Shown piece after piece: positions 21,693-33,379 of a stretch of 64,000 bases of DNA. The DNA is from Ceratorhiza oryzae-sativae (lineage: Eukaryota > Basidiomycota > Agaricomycetes > Cantharellales > Ceratobasidiaceae): NCBI GenBank assembly GCA_030998015.1, contig JARWMV010000246.1, positions 682,001 through 746,000 on the forward strand. The letters run 5' to 3'. The notes beneath the pieces are model-generated. The model was given only the letters and a program-made list of their open reading frames with translations. It made no database searches and was not told the origin of the DNA. A program made the position numbers and the translations under genes. How positions within the stretch are numbered: position 1 is the first letter of the stretch; every line of letters begins with the position of its first letter.

Positions 21693-22585
21693 AAGACGAG
21701 CGACAAGTGGAGTGAATTCGGATGCATGTAACGTAGTGTACTGGATGAAATGAAATGAGATGGTGCATACAGGCCGGGACCCGAAAATGAAATTAGGATC
21801 AGCGGCGGGGTTGGGCATGAGCGCCGAGTGTGCTCAGTTTAGCCATACTTTGCCCGGGCGACGGTACTCTATTTCTCTGGGGATTCGTTACCCGCCACTC
21901 CCGGGATCTCGTGAGTTGGATTATCCGGCATCCTTTGTGGAAAGTGTGCCTCGGAGAGCTGAATGCGCGGGATGGATTCTGGCGCTGATCCGGCAACGCG
22001 CTGGCACCGTCTGAAACTGCCTGAAAATTGCGGCAAGCCGGGCGAGAGGTGGGGCTGGGTGGCTACGTGTTGTCGATTACGCGACGGGGAGCATGGGCGA
22101 TCGCATTCAACGCGCAGTGTCGTCATAGATAGATGCGGAAATCGGGCTCCCGACACGCCGTGCGGGTGGCTGGGAGTGGCAGAAGTCGTGGGCGAGGGTC
22201 GTGGGGACGCGTCGTCCTCGTCGTCGTGATTGACACGACGAGACGCGTTGGTGTGATCGACGACGCCACAGCGCTTCGGCCAGCAGCGCCGGCACGACCC
22301 AGCTTGGCTGGATGTATGCGCTGCCCGGACGTGTGTGGGGGCGAGCTCGACGGGTGTGGTGCCGGGGGCGACGGGCGGGGCGGGCGTCGGGACGCAGAGT
22401 CAGAACCGGAACGGGTTCGGACGCGTGACCAAGAAGGGACCCCAGTCCCAGAGCGCTTAGTCAACTCACACGCGCCTGCTCATCACTGCCGCCCCCAGCT
22501 GCGACTCGCCATCGTCGACCACATACGGCGCTCCCCCCCCCCGCTGTCGCCGCCGCCCCTGCCCACACCCGCCCGCCCCTCCGCC
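21693..22585. other. GC-rich intergenic and 5' leader of the Whi5-like gene
   Basis: GC content rises strongly from ~22,000. The stretch contains alternating CG-rich and CGTCGT-type repeats (22200-22260) and a C-rich run just before the ATG (22533-22584). A long open frame at 22133-22858 is in phase with the next gene's first exon, but its upstream part has repetitive Arg/Gly composition and is better explained as GC-rich leader. I see no separate gene. Confidence 0.45.
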
Positions 22586-24015
22586 ATGGCCCAGGCCGGA
22601 TCGCAGAACACGACGCCCTCGCCGGTCCTCCCCAGCGCGCTCACAGCGTCGGCCGACCTCGCTGGCATCGACGCCGAGGAGCATGCCCAGCGCCAGAAGG
22701 CTATCGACACATTCCTCGCTCGCACCGAGTTCTCCAAGGTACGTCCCGTCGCCTGTGTCGCCCGCATGCCTCGCTGCGCTCTGCTCGCCTCGCCTCGCGC
22801 ATGCGTGCGTGCTGCGCATGACCTACTCGGGCTATGTCGTTTCGTGCATTTGCCCTAGCTCGACAGCATTCGAGAGCGCGTTGGGCAGCGCACGCTGGCT
22901 CCACTTCCCCCCTCCCCCCCCCCTGGTCGCCCGTACGAGCTATTTCCAACGCTGACTCGTCGTGTCACAGCTTGCCCGCGTTCTCCGCGCGCGTCTCTCG
23001 TATGCGTCGTACAAGGCCACTCACAATGTCGCACATGTCCCCCTTACCTCGCTCGAGCACCAGCTCGCGAGTCGTCCCGCACCCACTCCGGATCCCTCGG
23101 CCCTTTCTCCGAAGCGCAAGCTCACCCACACCACCATGATGCCTCCACCCGCCCAGAACGATGGCTCCCGCCTCTGGCGCAGTGCCGGCATGAGTCTCTA
23201 CCAGGCCGTCCTCGCCCCCAACGAGCAGGGCTCGTCGCACGGCCCCACCCCCGTTCCGAATGGTCATTCCCGGCGCTCGCGCGCTCACGGCCCAATCAAT
23301 GGTCACCCTTCCAGCCAGGTAAACGGTCGAGAACGCCTTTCCGCACCCGGTCGTACCGTCCGTAACGCTCCACGTCGTCGTCATGCACACACCCTCTCGA
23401 CCGAGCGGGAGGACATCAATGCCGCCACTACCCTCACTGCGATCATGCGTGGTGGAGGCACTCCGACCAGCCTTTCGCGCGCCTCGAGCGCCTCGTCGCT
23501 GGGCGTACGCCCCGTTTCCGAGGCCTCGGCCCCGGCTAGCGCAGGAGGCCGTACGCCCCAGCCCGATGATGCCCAGGCAGCCGAGCTGATGCTCTTCCTC
23601 GCCACGTCCCCCAGCCCAGCCCGGCCCGCACCGACGCGTCCCCGACAGCCCGCATCCCAACCCTCGGCATCTGGGCCTTCCGCGCTTGGTCTCTGGTGTC
23701 GATCAGCGCGGGCCCGCGCGCGTCCTCTTCCCAAGCGCGACTCATACCGGGACCAGGACACAGCAATTGCCAACCCCAGATGCCTCGCAGGGTTCACAGG
23801 CCGCAATGAGCACACCTCCGCCTCTCGACGGATCCCGCGGCGGCTCGTTCAATCTAGGCGATTATATCAACGTATCCCCCTCTCCGGTCGGCGCCGGAAT
23901 CAGCGGCGGCGGCTCGGCTCTCCCAGCAGGTGTCGCTGTGCACGGCCGCCGTTTGTTTGACGAGTTAGACGGTACTCTCAAGCCGTACGACCGACATCCA
24001 AATGTGAACTATTAA
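22586..24015 (+). CDS. Whi5/Nrm1-like G1/S transcriptional repressor
   Basis: Exon 1 (22586-22738) encodes a 51-residue lead ending TFLARTEFSK. Exon 2 starts at 22971 with LARVLRARLSYASYKATHNV, which matches the short GTB motif of Whi5 and Nrm1 that binds the SBF/MBF cell-cycle factors. The rest is a disordered Ser/Pro/Arg-rich protein with many SP/TP sites, candidates for Cdk phosphorylation. The frame holding the GTB motif continues to a stop at 23960 with an Arg-rich tail. The neighbouring frame carries the more plausible end (ARVLFPSATHTG, GSFNLGDYINVSPSPVGAG, RRLFDELDGTLKPYD; stop 24013-24015). The switch lies near 23660-23700, so an indel or unseen splice is likely. The assignment rests on a short motif. 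Confidence 0.6.
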
Positions 24016-24825
24016 TTGGTTGACTTGTAACTGTAAGCGCTCGCCTGTCAGCGCGTGTCCTCGCGCTGACCGTCCCTTAGATGGACGCTCTGCTCTCTTC
24101 ATGCTCAAGGAACCACGGACTCACGTTCGCTCGCACGCTGTCTGTTGTACCCTGTCTATTTTCTCTCGTCGCTGTATCGCTGTAACACTATCGCTCTCCG
24201 GCCCATCGCACGAGGGCACGCGCACGTCACGCATCCTGGTGCTGATGCCTGCTGCCGGCGTTTATTTTTGTGTTTATCCCACCCTCGGTTGTATCACTAT
24301 CCCGGTACCTGTCGGCATCTTTTGGCTCGATTTTTATCTTTCTCTCCAGTTTGGTTCGATCTGGTCTCGCTGCACCTGACTTAGTATTTATCGCTGGCCC
24401 TTTTTCTAACTTGCTTTTGTCTCGACGGGGTTTTCGTCATTGTTCATTTTCATTTGTGCCTTTTTGTTTTATTTACTCGACTCGTTCTCTGTGCCTATTT
24501 TGCGTTCTCTCCTTGTCGATCCCTTTCCTTCCACTCGATCTCGCCCCCATTCCACATCCAAACCCACATAAACGCCACACATCCGCCTCCACACCCACAT
24601 GCTTATCCCATCCAGCCTTGTCTCTGAATCCAATTCTGTAATGAGAACTATGCTGCAAACTTTCTCCCTTCTTGTTCTTGTCTGTGGATTCACATTGTAC
24701 ACGCCATTTTATGCCATTTTATGACTTACACCGCACGAGCCACCGGGATCAAATGCCCTGTAAGCGCCGATGTACAAATATCGATCGAGTGATCCACACC
24801 AGTGTACCTCGGAACGACAGCAACC
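24016..24825. other. Long 3' flank and intergenic, T/C-rich
   Basis: About 800 bases with a marked T+C bias on the plus strand (24240-24560), no supported gene, and a direct TTTTATG-type repeat at 24707-24725. It probably contains a long 3' untranslated region of the Whi5-like gene and the Hop2 promoter. Confidence 0.4.
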
Positions 24826-25930
24826 ATGGCCCTTTCCAAGGACGACGAAAAGGATAAAAAAGTAGTGCAGCTCAAAGGCAAGGATGCGGAAGACGCGATT
24901 CTAAAGTATCTAAAAAAAGTGCGTGATGCTTGGTGTTTCTCTGGACGAGGTGGCTAACCTTGGGTCGGCAGGTGAATCGACCATATGGCTCGTGTATGAT
25001 TTGCTCTTTCCTCGTATCTTCTCTCTTCGAACTGAATTGGTATTTGTTGGCCCATTAAAATCAGCCGACATATCTGCCAACCTCGGAAACGTCGTCTCGA
25101 AGCCCGCCACGCAAAAGATCCTTCTTGCGCTCGCCGAACGTGGCGCGATTACGCAAAAGACATACGGTACGTCTTTCGGCTTCCCTTTCCAGAATACATT
25201 TTTCGGGATGCTGAGCATGTCCGAAATTATAGGAAAAGCCACATACTTTGTAGCACTCCAAGACGAAGCGGACGCGGTCCCTGCCGCGGAACTCGCCCAG
25301 GCCAAAACAGAGCTCGAGCATGCGAGGGAGACGCTCAAAGAGAAGCAAGCAGAGGCCAAAAGCTCGGTGCAGGTGGGCGCATGTTCGATAGACGCGCATA
25401 CATTCTTCTTCTTACGAAGGCCGTGTCATGTAGAATTGGCCAAGATACGGGCTGTGCCGACCGATGCCGAGATCGAGGCGCAACTCGCGGATGTACAAGC
25501 CCAGGTTTATCCCTCCTTTTTTTTTTTTTTTGTCTACAACGGATGCCCTATTAAACTAGCTATGGGCAGATCGACTTGGCTGAAAATGCCCTGGAGCCAC
25601 TTCGCGCTGGATGCCAAGCACCCATCTCCGAGGCTGACCTTGCGAAACTAGATGCCGAATGGAGGCGTTGGCGCAACGAGTGGGTCACACGTAGAAAAGT
25701 ATTCAGCACGTAAGTTCAAGTTTGGGTACGGTAGAGGTCATCGTGTGATCAATTCTATTCTCAGAATTTGGGACTTGCGGACCGGAACGATGAACAAGCA
25801 AGAGAGCGATCAACTGATGGAAGAATTGGGTGTCGAGCCTGATACATTCGAGCATTTGGAACTCGAAAAGAGTCCTTTATGTGTGAATCCGAGTCGGTCG
25901 ACGAGATCGCTCATTTCAAGACGTCGATAA
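24826..25930 (+). CDS. HOP2: Homologous-pairing protein 2 (Hop2/TBPIP family), meiotic recombination
   Basis: Hop2 with Mnd1 promotes strand invasion by Dmc1 and Rad51 in meiosis. The N-terminal winged-helix domain is clear across exons: DAEDAILKYLKK, VNRPYG, SADISANLGNVVSKPATQ, KILLALAERGAITQKTYG, KATYFVALQ. A long coiled coil follows (ELAQAKTELEHARETLKEKQ, then AEIEAQLADVQAQIDLAENA), and then EWRRWRNEWVTRRKVFSTIWD, which fits the family C-terminal region. The intron at ~25505-25570 contains a run of about 15 T. The final ~20 residues (SPLCVNPSRSTRSLISRRR) look unlike the family; another frame there encodes an acidic tail (SFMCESESVDEIAHFKTS), so the exact end is uncertain. Mnd1 is not in this window. 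Confidence 0.88.
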
Positions 25931-26071
25931 GACCGTGCAACTTAGCTTTCGATCATGTATGCATGTAGGATTAATTGTATTACTGTTTGAGGAGGGGGTT
26001 GATTCAGTTGATACAGTATATCAAAATTCAACGCTCTAGAAAAGCAAAGTCGAAACGTTCATCCACCAAGC

Positions 26072-29000
26072 TCAGGCCTTTGGTGCACCATCGGAGGTCA
26101 GTGGGTTTGATCGTTGGGGTAGCGTCTCTTGCCAACGTTGGGTGACGGGTTCACCACGAAAGACCTCGTGCAGAACCTGTCGGATGTCCTCGACAAACAC
26201 GAACCGAATGCCCGTCTTGACGCTCTCGGGCACATTTTCTTCAATATCAGCTCGGTTTGCACTAGGCGCAAGGATAGTAGTGATCCCCGCGCGGTGGGCC
26301 GCCAGAATTTTCTCTTTCAGGCCACCGACGGGTAGGACCTGCCCGACGAGCGAAATCTCTCCCGTCATAGCTAAGAAATAGCCTCAGCCAAAATAATAGC
26401 CTCTCAGTGCCAGACAGCGTACCAATATCGGGATTGACCTTGGTGTCGGTCAATAGGGACACGAAAGCAGTTGTAATCGCAGTGCCCGCGCTCGGTCCCT
26501 CTTTGCCAATACTTCCTTCCGGCATGTGCAAGTGGATATCGCGGTCGTGCAAGCATTGCTCGGTAGGTGATGACGTGATCCCCAACTCATGAGCGTGGGC
26601 CTTGACCCAACTGAGAGCAATCTGTGCACTCTCGCGAATAACCTCGCCCAGTTTGCCTGTAAGCTGAAGTCCGCCCTTGCCCGGCATTATCTACCAGAAT
26701 CGCTCAACTCCCAAACCGTACACTCGTGGAAGACATACGTACTGTAGCTTCAACTGGCATTACCGCGCCTGATCCATTTCCAAGGTATCCCAGGCCCGTG
26801 CTGACACCAGGGGGCGGAGCATACGTGTAAAACCTATCCTTTTGATAAATCTGTGGCCCAACGTAGTCTTTGAGATTATCGCGAGTGATTTTGATTGAGA
26901 CAGTGTCAGGTACTTTAAGCGGCTTGCGCTCCTCGGTGGTCACGACGGTTTGGCTCTGGTCGACCTTGTTGCAGATGGATCGGGTTCGACCGATTCGACT
27001 GTCTTATTTTCGCCCTGTGCATCACTGGGCTCGTCCGACATGGCAGATGATTCCGGGAAGGCTTCTTCACCAAGGTCAGTCACAATTTTGAATGCCGCTT
27101 TGCGATATATCTGAGCAGTCGAATGGGTCAATTCGCTTCACCATCTGTAGCTATATGCTAACCTTGTCGATGTGCTTCTTCAGGTTACGAACGCCACTCT
27201 CCCGACAATAGTATTTGATGAGATGATCGATCGCCGTAGAGTCGAGTGTTACGTCTGCGTCCTTCAACCCAGAGGCTTCCTTAGCTTGGGGCGCAAGATA
27301 CCTTTCTGCAATTGAGTCTTTTCTTCAGAGACATAGCCGCTAACTTCCAGCACCTCCATTCGATCGAGCAATGGGGCAGGAATAGTGTCCAAGTTGTTGG
27401 CTGAAACATACATTAGTTCTAGGAACAGTATTAATCGAAAAACATACCTGTGCAGACGAAGAGAACACGGGAAAGGTCTACGGGGACATCCATACTAGAA
27501 TTATGGCTTAGTTCGGAAATATTTGATTTATTTTTGGAATTCTTACTAGTGATCCAAGAAAGCGGAGTTTTGCTCAGGATCAAGCATCTCGAGGAGTGCG
27601 CTAGCCGGATCACCATTGTGACCCCGGCCAATTTTGTCGACTTCGTCAATTAGGATAAGCGGATTTTCCGTCCCGACACGTTTGAGAGCCTGGATGATCT
27701 TGCTCGGAAGTGCGCTATTGTTGAGACCATGATTAACACGCATTGGATTCCCGCTATCGACTCTGCTCACCCGACGTATGTTCTACGATGCCCTTTAATT
27801 TCAGCGACATCCGTCAAACCTCCAACCGAAAACCGGAAAAATTGCCGGTTGAGGGCTCGGGCTATGCTCTTGCCGATTGATGTCTTGCCTACTCCAGGAG
27901 GCCCAACGAAGCATATGATCTTTCCTTCAACGGTACCGCGAAGCTTTCCAACAGCCAGGAACTCAAGAATCCGATCTTTCACGTCTTTTAGGCCGTAGTG
28001 GTCCTCATCCAATACCTTGGTGGCGTGAGCGATCGAATAGTTCTCTTTGGAGTGTTGCCCCCATGGAATCTATCAAACGATTTGAGAAATGAAAACCAAG
28101 CTAAGCGATATAGATGCGTACCTGTGTCAACCAGTCCAAATAGTTACGAGTGACATTAGCCTCGGAGGCGGCAGGTTCCAAATGCTGCAGTTTGTTAAGC
28201 TCTTCTTCAAACACCTTGCGAACGCCATCAGGCATTTTCAGAGAGTTGGCGCGTTCTCGGAACTTTTCAATCAGCTTGTCTTTCCCGTCAGATTCCATGC
28301 CAAGTTCTTTTTTAATCCCCTTGAGCTGCTCCATGAGGTAATACTCTCGCTGGCGTTTCTGGATCTTGCTTTCGACGTCGCGAGAGATCTTGCTCTGTAG
28401 TTGGGCATTGATAAGCTCCTTTTTCAACACCAAGAGCGCCTTTTGCAGGCGTTCTTCGACAATCAAGCTCTCCAGAACGTCCTGAAGCTCGTTGACCTCG
28501 CCCGTAGAGACAGCAGCAGCAAAATCGGCAAGCTTGTCCGGTTCGTCAAAGACGTTGTTGGCACTCTGACTGATCGTGAAGTTAGTGATTTGATCGCGGA
28601 AGAGCGGATTCAGCTGGGCGATATCCTTGAATACCGAAACGATCTCGGACATGACAGCACGAATATACTGATTCGATTTGCTATACGGCTGCACGGAGAG
28701 GTTCTCGACGTTGGCCAAAGATACCGCGTAGTTGTGCAAGAACGATGTTTGGATTGGGCCTGAAGTGCGGTTAATGAGTAAATGCTCAACTATTGGTCGT
28801 GTGATACTCACCGGCCGTGTGGTGTTTTGTAGCCTCTGGATCAGTTGCATCAGATACCTCCTCAGTGACCTCTTGTATGGCAGCGCTGGATACAGTTTCG
28901 TCGGCTGGTGTATATAGGCCTGTGATCCGGATTCGTCGGTGAGGATAAAGGACAGCCGTGAGACTTTCTTCTTGACTGTCCTCTTTTCCTGTCGGTTCGC

Positions 29001-29762
29001 CTTTGGTTGCAGGGAAAACACTTGTGATTTGAGCGAATACTCCAACTTGGTGAACTGATTCGATGTCCGTGATAATGTCACTGTCCGCGTTCTCGTCCTT
29101 CAGCAGGAAAGCACCTAGGTAAGGCTGGCCTCGCTTCATCATTTCCTTGATTGCGGCGACAACGGCGGGATTTCGGATAACGACTGCTTTGTAAAATCCT
29201 GGGAACAGTGGCCGACGAGTGATTGGTAATGCTAGTACTTGTGGGTAGACCTCGGGAACGGTTTGTTTGGTGAGAGCAGACGTTGGATTGGGCGGATCGG
29301 AGGGAGAATCTGAGCCGGGAGGCGTGGAAGAAGATGAGTCGTCAGAGTCGTCTCCAGAGCTTGAGGAGCCCGAGGATGACGAAGCTGGTGGAGATTGGTG
29401 GCCATCATCATCCGGATTTTTGAGCAAGACCGAGCTGTTATCATGTTCCACAACTTGGCCGTTCCTATCTTCGTTTTCGACTTCTTCGCGCTCTCCTTGG
29501 TTGATGCACGATTTCCCTGTCGATTATTGATCCAACGTGGGTACAGCAGAGGTGCGGTTGGTTTAGGCAAATTCAGAGCTATCCCAGATGAGAAACTTCT
29601 CGTAGCATACATAGTGCCAAGTGTTTGAGAGCGAGCATGTGTATATTCTCTGCTGACCGGTTTAGAGAAGTGGCGTGTCGAGCGTAAACCAGAGGCTGCG
29701 TTGATGAGCAAGCCCGATGTACGCGTAATTTTGGTAATCGGGCTAGGCCATCGTGTGGCCAT
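26072..29762 (-). CDS. PIM1: Mitochondrial Lon protease (ATP-dependent Ser/Lys protease)
   Basis: The ATG at 29762 begins an Arg/Ser-rich, acid-free leader ([17 protein letters not shown]), a good matrix presequence. A Ser/Asp-rich stretch follows, then the Lon N domain ([31 protein letters not shown]) and coiled helices ([20 protein letters not shown]). The AAA+ module has Walker [14 protein letters not shown] (~27880) and Walker [14 protein letters not shown] (~27640). The C-terminal protease has [13 protein letters not shown] (catalytic Ser, ~26475) and [14 protein letters not shown] (catalytic Lys, ~26300). Lon degrades misfolded and oxidised matrix proteins and binds mtDNA. The leader and the acidic stretch ([10 protein letters not shown]) lie in different frames around 29430-29590, so either a weak-donor intron or an indel sits there. 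Confidence 0.93.
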
Positions 29763-30035
29763 GGTTGGTCAAATACGGCAACACCAGGCCACAGAGAGTT
29801 CAAAGAAGGAACTAAACAAGACCCAGCTGACACCCGAAAGCGACACCTAATACAACGGAGGTGGTAGTGGCGGACTAGACTGTGCTGACAAAACGATCGT
29901 CATTTGAGCTAGGAATTAATTTCTATCAGATTAGATCTGGACATCCATGGTTTAGGCGCTTAGCCCCCATCTCAGCCACCAAACCTACGCCCACCCACCA
30001 AATTCCGCTTGATATATCTGTGTCTGTCGAATATC
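29763..30035. promoter_or_regulatory. Divergent promoter region (Lon / Tma46)
   Basis: The start codons of the minus-strand Lon gene and the plus-strand CCCH-finger gene are 273 bases apart, so this interval must carry both promoters. No motif is assigned. Confidence 0.4.
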
Positions 30036-31532
30036 ATGCCTCCTAAGCAGCCACAAAAGGCGTCGGGTAGCAAAGTTAAGGAGGATAAAACGTTCGGACT
30101 CAAGAATGTACGGATTTTCTGCTTCTAAAATTGCGTCATTGACTCCTAACGGCGAACCGGATCTGTAGAAAAACAAGTCCGCGAAGGTGCAAAAGGATAT
30201 TGCACGGATTAACACCGAACAATCTCGCGCTGGCAAGAGTAAAAAGGAGGCAGGTAGCTGAATCACGTAATGCTGTATGATACTCACGTTTCTATAGCTA
30301 GAAAAAGAGAAGGAAAGAGAACTTCGTGCCAAGGAGAAACAGGAGGCCGAAAAGCGGAAGAAGGAAGAAGGGGAGCTCTTCAAGCCCGTTCAAGTCGCGC
30401 AGAAAGTACCTTTTGGTGTTGGTATGTTGCAAATATGTTATTGATCTGGTTTGATGCTGACACACTCCTACCAGACCCCAAATCCGTGCTATGCGTTTAC
30501 TACAAGGCTGGCAACTGTGACAAAGGAAATAAATGTAAATTCTCGCATGATATGAATGTTGGACGAAAACAAGAAAAGAAGGATCTCTACTCGGATGCTC
30601 GGGATGACAAGGCAAATGGCAAGTATGATTTGAAATTGGGAGATGGCCATTCTGACATTCTGTTTAAATCAGATACAATGGACACATGGGACCAGGAGAA
30701 ACTTCAGAGTGTTGTTCTCTCAAAGCACGGGAATCCTAGGACAACTACAGACGTAAAGTAGCGCTTGCTTCCTACTTGCTGAAACTAATGGTCCACTTCC
30801 AGATTGTATGCAAATACTTCATAGAGGCCATCGAAACCCAAAAGTATAGTGCACAGATCTCGGAAACCCCAACGCTCACTGACACAGTATGATAGGTTTG
30901 GTTGGTTTTGGGAATGTCCAAATGGTGGTGAAAACTGCATGTACCGACATGCCTTACCGCCTGGGTTCGTCCTAAAGGGAGACCGAAAGGCTGCTGAAGA
31001 GGCCGCCAAAGCGAACGTAATTTCACTGGAGGAGTTCTTAGAAGTTGAGGTTTGTCACCGCAAGGTATTCGCGACATGATTGTCTCTGACGGACTGTGCG
31101 CTAGCGCCACAAACTTGGCCCCAATCTTACACCCGTCACACCCGAAACATTTGCAACGTGGAAAAGGACTCGATTGGACAAGAAAACAGCGGAGGAGGAT
31201 GCTTTGCGAAAGGCAAAGGATGCCCAAGCTGCAGCGGGCAAAAATGTTGGAATGTCCGGCCGAGACCTAGTGAGTATCGTGGCTCGCCAGTTTCCGTTCC
31301 AGACTAACTGTATGCGACCTCGCAGTTCCAATACAATCCGGAATGGTTTGCAGACGAAAGCGACGAGGAGCCAGATTGGGATTTCAGTGCCTATCGCAAA
31401 GAGAAACAGGATGAAGATGAGAGAGAAGAAGAGGAGCGAATCCGACAATTTAACCAAGGAATGCAGATCAGTGATGATCAAGCAGCTAGAGGTGGGACAG
31501 AAGATAAAGGCAAGCGGAAAGAGGAAAGTTGA
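30036..31532 (+). CDS. TMA46: CCCH zinc-finger protein of the Tma46/DFRP1 (ZC3H15) family
   Basis: The family binds and stabilises the translational GTPase DRG1 (Rbg1) and associates with ribosomes. The protein starts [20 protein letters not shown]. It has a Lys/Glu-rich helix ([20 protein letters not shown]), [17 protein letters not shown], a first CCCH finger ([19 protein letters not shown], ~30490-30555) and a second, wider one (CKYFIEAIE...[15 protein letters not shown], ~30810-30955). The DRG-binding tail contains [14 protein letters not shown]. To match the family join KAN-DTMDTWD, a GC-AG intron (30619-30672, donor GCAAGT) is needed. The gene is convergent with Rai1, with 61 bases between stop codons. 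Confidence 0.9.
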
Positions 31533-31593
31533 AGGTGCTTGTACAGCACCAACGATTATGTGCCCGTTGCAGATCCGATGTATCATAAAACCG

Positions 31594-33163
31594 CTATTGT
31601 TTAAGTGTAGGGGATGGATCGGAATGCATACCCATGACGGAATCGTAAAACCAGGCTGGTAGAAAACCAACCCGATCCTCGCCGTTGCGTACCACATCTA
31701 CCTCCTCCTGATCCAGTTTTCTAAGCGTGAGACTTTGCCCGTTGGATGGAATACTTAGCCTCCAAACTATCGGTTGGGCCCTCACGCGATGGTCTGCTTC
31801 CTTGTCCTCCGCAGATTTCCCTTCGGTCCCACCCTCGCGGGATTTTCGGTCTTCCGCTTCAAGAGTTGCGCGTACAAACCGAAGCAATTTTCCTATGAAC
31901 GCAAGGCACACATTGGGGTCCCAGGCACCAGGTTTGCCGCGCACCATACGTGGCAGCCCTAAAGTTTGGAACGACTGGATTGTGGAGATTCGCCCTTGGT
32001 GTGTACGAAACCCAACCACGATTTCCTAGGCATGGGAAGCAACATCAGTTGGGTTGTATTCCCTGGATCAAGTGACCCACTGGAACTCCAGTAGGAATGA
32101 TTGCGCCCAGAACTTGAGTAATTTCCTAAGGTTCCATTAGACCTATGCCATGGGTAAGCCCGAACCATAATTACCGTTCAAACCGCTCTTCATCTTGTGC
32201 GTTGCGTATAATCATACTCGTTTTGAGTTCTACATACGTATCGGGCTGCCCCGTGTAACTATCTAAAGGCGAAGTAAGAATATATTGTGGGCGAGAGTGT
32301 ACAAAACGAACACCATACCTCTGCAGCAGTCAACCTCTCCGCCTAATATCATGCGTTCTGTATCAACCTTTGTTGTGACAATACTGCAGTATTGCACATT
32401 GGTATCGACGTCTCCGCTCCAACAACGAACGCGGTCCCGTTCGGCATGTTGTTCTCTCGAAAGCACAGGTTCATTCCACGTGCTAAAAGATTCAAACGAG
32501 TACCCATAATATGTCATCCGGCGCTGGCGCGGTGCCATAGCTTCTCTAGGTAGTGGGGTTAGAGCACATCATAGCGACACCACACAACGTACTTTTCAGC
32601 AATTTTAGCATCGTCCGAGTGCTCCTCTGCGTAGACACATCCATCAAGAATCATAATATTCAGATCCACAGAGTCTCGGTTTTCAAATGGCGCAATCATG
32701 AGTCTCTAGCTTTGGTGAGATTATTACGTCCCGGATTGTCAGGACATCCGTACTTTGTGACTACGCCTCTCCACGCTATGAATGCGCCCCTTTTTCTTTC
32801 TTCTACAACATGTTCTTGTTGAATGGCGCGCAACAAACTGTCAATGCGCCCTCTTTCTTCGGGTCGTTTGATCCAATTTTCGTAGCGGTAACCTAGATCA
32901 GCATTGATAGGTGCCGGGACATAGAATTTGAGCGCAGATGTATCGAAGCGAAGCTCGCGTTGTGGGGTGTAAGAGAAACAAGTTAACTGTTGCGGTTTTC
33001 TGAATGCCGGAGGCCGTTCGGTTTGTGAAACAATTAGTGGCAGTGTATGATAAACTGGCTCAAGCTCCTGCGAGGAACGTCTATCGAGCTTGGGTAATTT
33101 TTGAGGAGCATTATGTGTTTCTCCAGCATCCGAATTTGAGAACTTTCGCTTTTGGCTAGACAT
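31594..33163 (-). CDS. RAI1: Rai1/DXO-family decapping nuclease
   Basis: Rai1 partners the 5'-3' exonuclease Rat1/Xrn2 and removes faulty or non-canonical 5' caps. The N-terminal exon starts MSSQKRKFSNSD, then has LTCFSYTPQRELRFD and GAFIAWRGVVTKYG, a conserved active-site segment. A middle exon holds MTYYGYSFESFSTWN, then YCSIVTTKVD and MILGGEVDC, carrying the acidic metal ligands. The C-terminal exon has VGFRTHQGRISTIQSFQTLG, the LPRMVRGKPGAWDPNVCLAF motif and DRVGFLPAWFY. Several short introns separate these. The gene shares a 216-base divergent promoter with the polymerase delta subunit gene and is convergent with Tma46. Confidence 0.9.
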
Positions 33164-33379
33164 AAACACAGCTAAGTTCCAGTGGAGGACTATTTTGAAA
33201 ACACCATTATCCACGTGACTGACGCGCATCCCTGACAAACGACAACCACTGTTCCAATCGAGGCGCACTAGCCTGGAGCCAGCCAGACAATTTCCTCCCA
33301 AGATTACACCAATATCATCTCCGAATCCTGCTTCCTTAATTTTCCGAATACCATAGCTCTCACTATCAACTTGCGCTCG
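33164..33379. promoter_or_regulatory. Divergent promoter region (Rai1 / POLD3)
   Basis: Only 216 bases separate the two start codons, so the Rai1 gene and the polymerase delta subunit gene share a compact bidirectional promoter region. Confidence 0.4.

Noticed and set aside
22133..22858. Long plus-strand frame upstream of and in phase with the Whi5-like first exon
   Set aside because: Its upstream part is Arg/Gly-biased and due to GC-rich DNA; the ATG at 22586 fits the gene better.
22965..23660. Long minus-strand frame of 231 codons
   Set aside because: It is antisense to the Whi5-like coding exon in GC-rich DNA and shows no domain.
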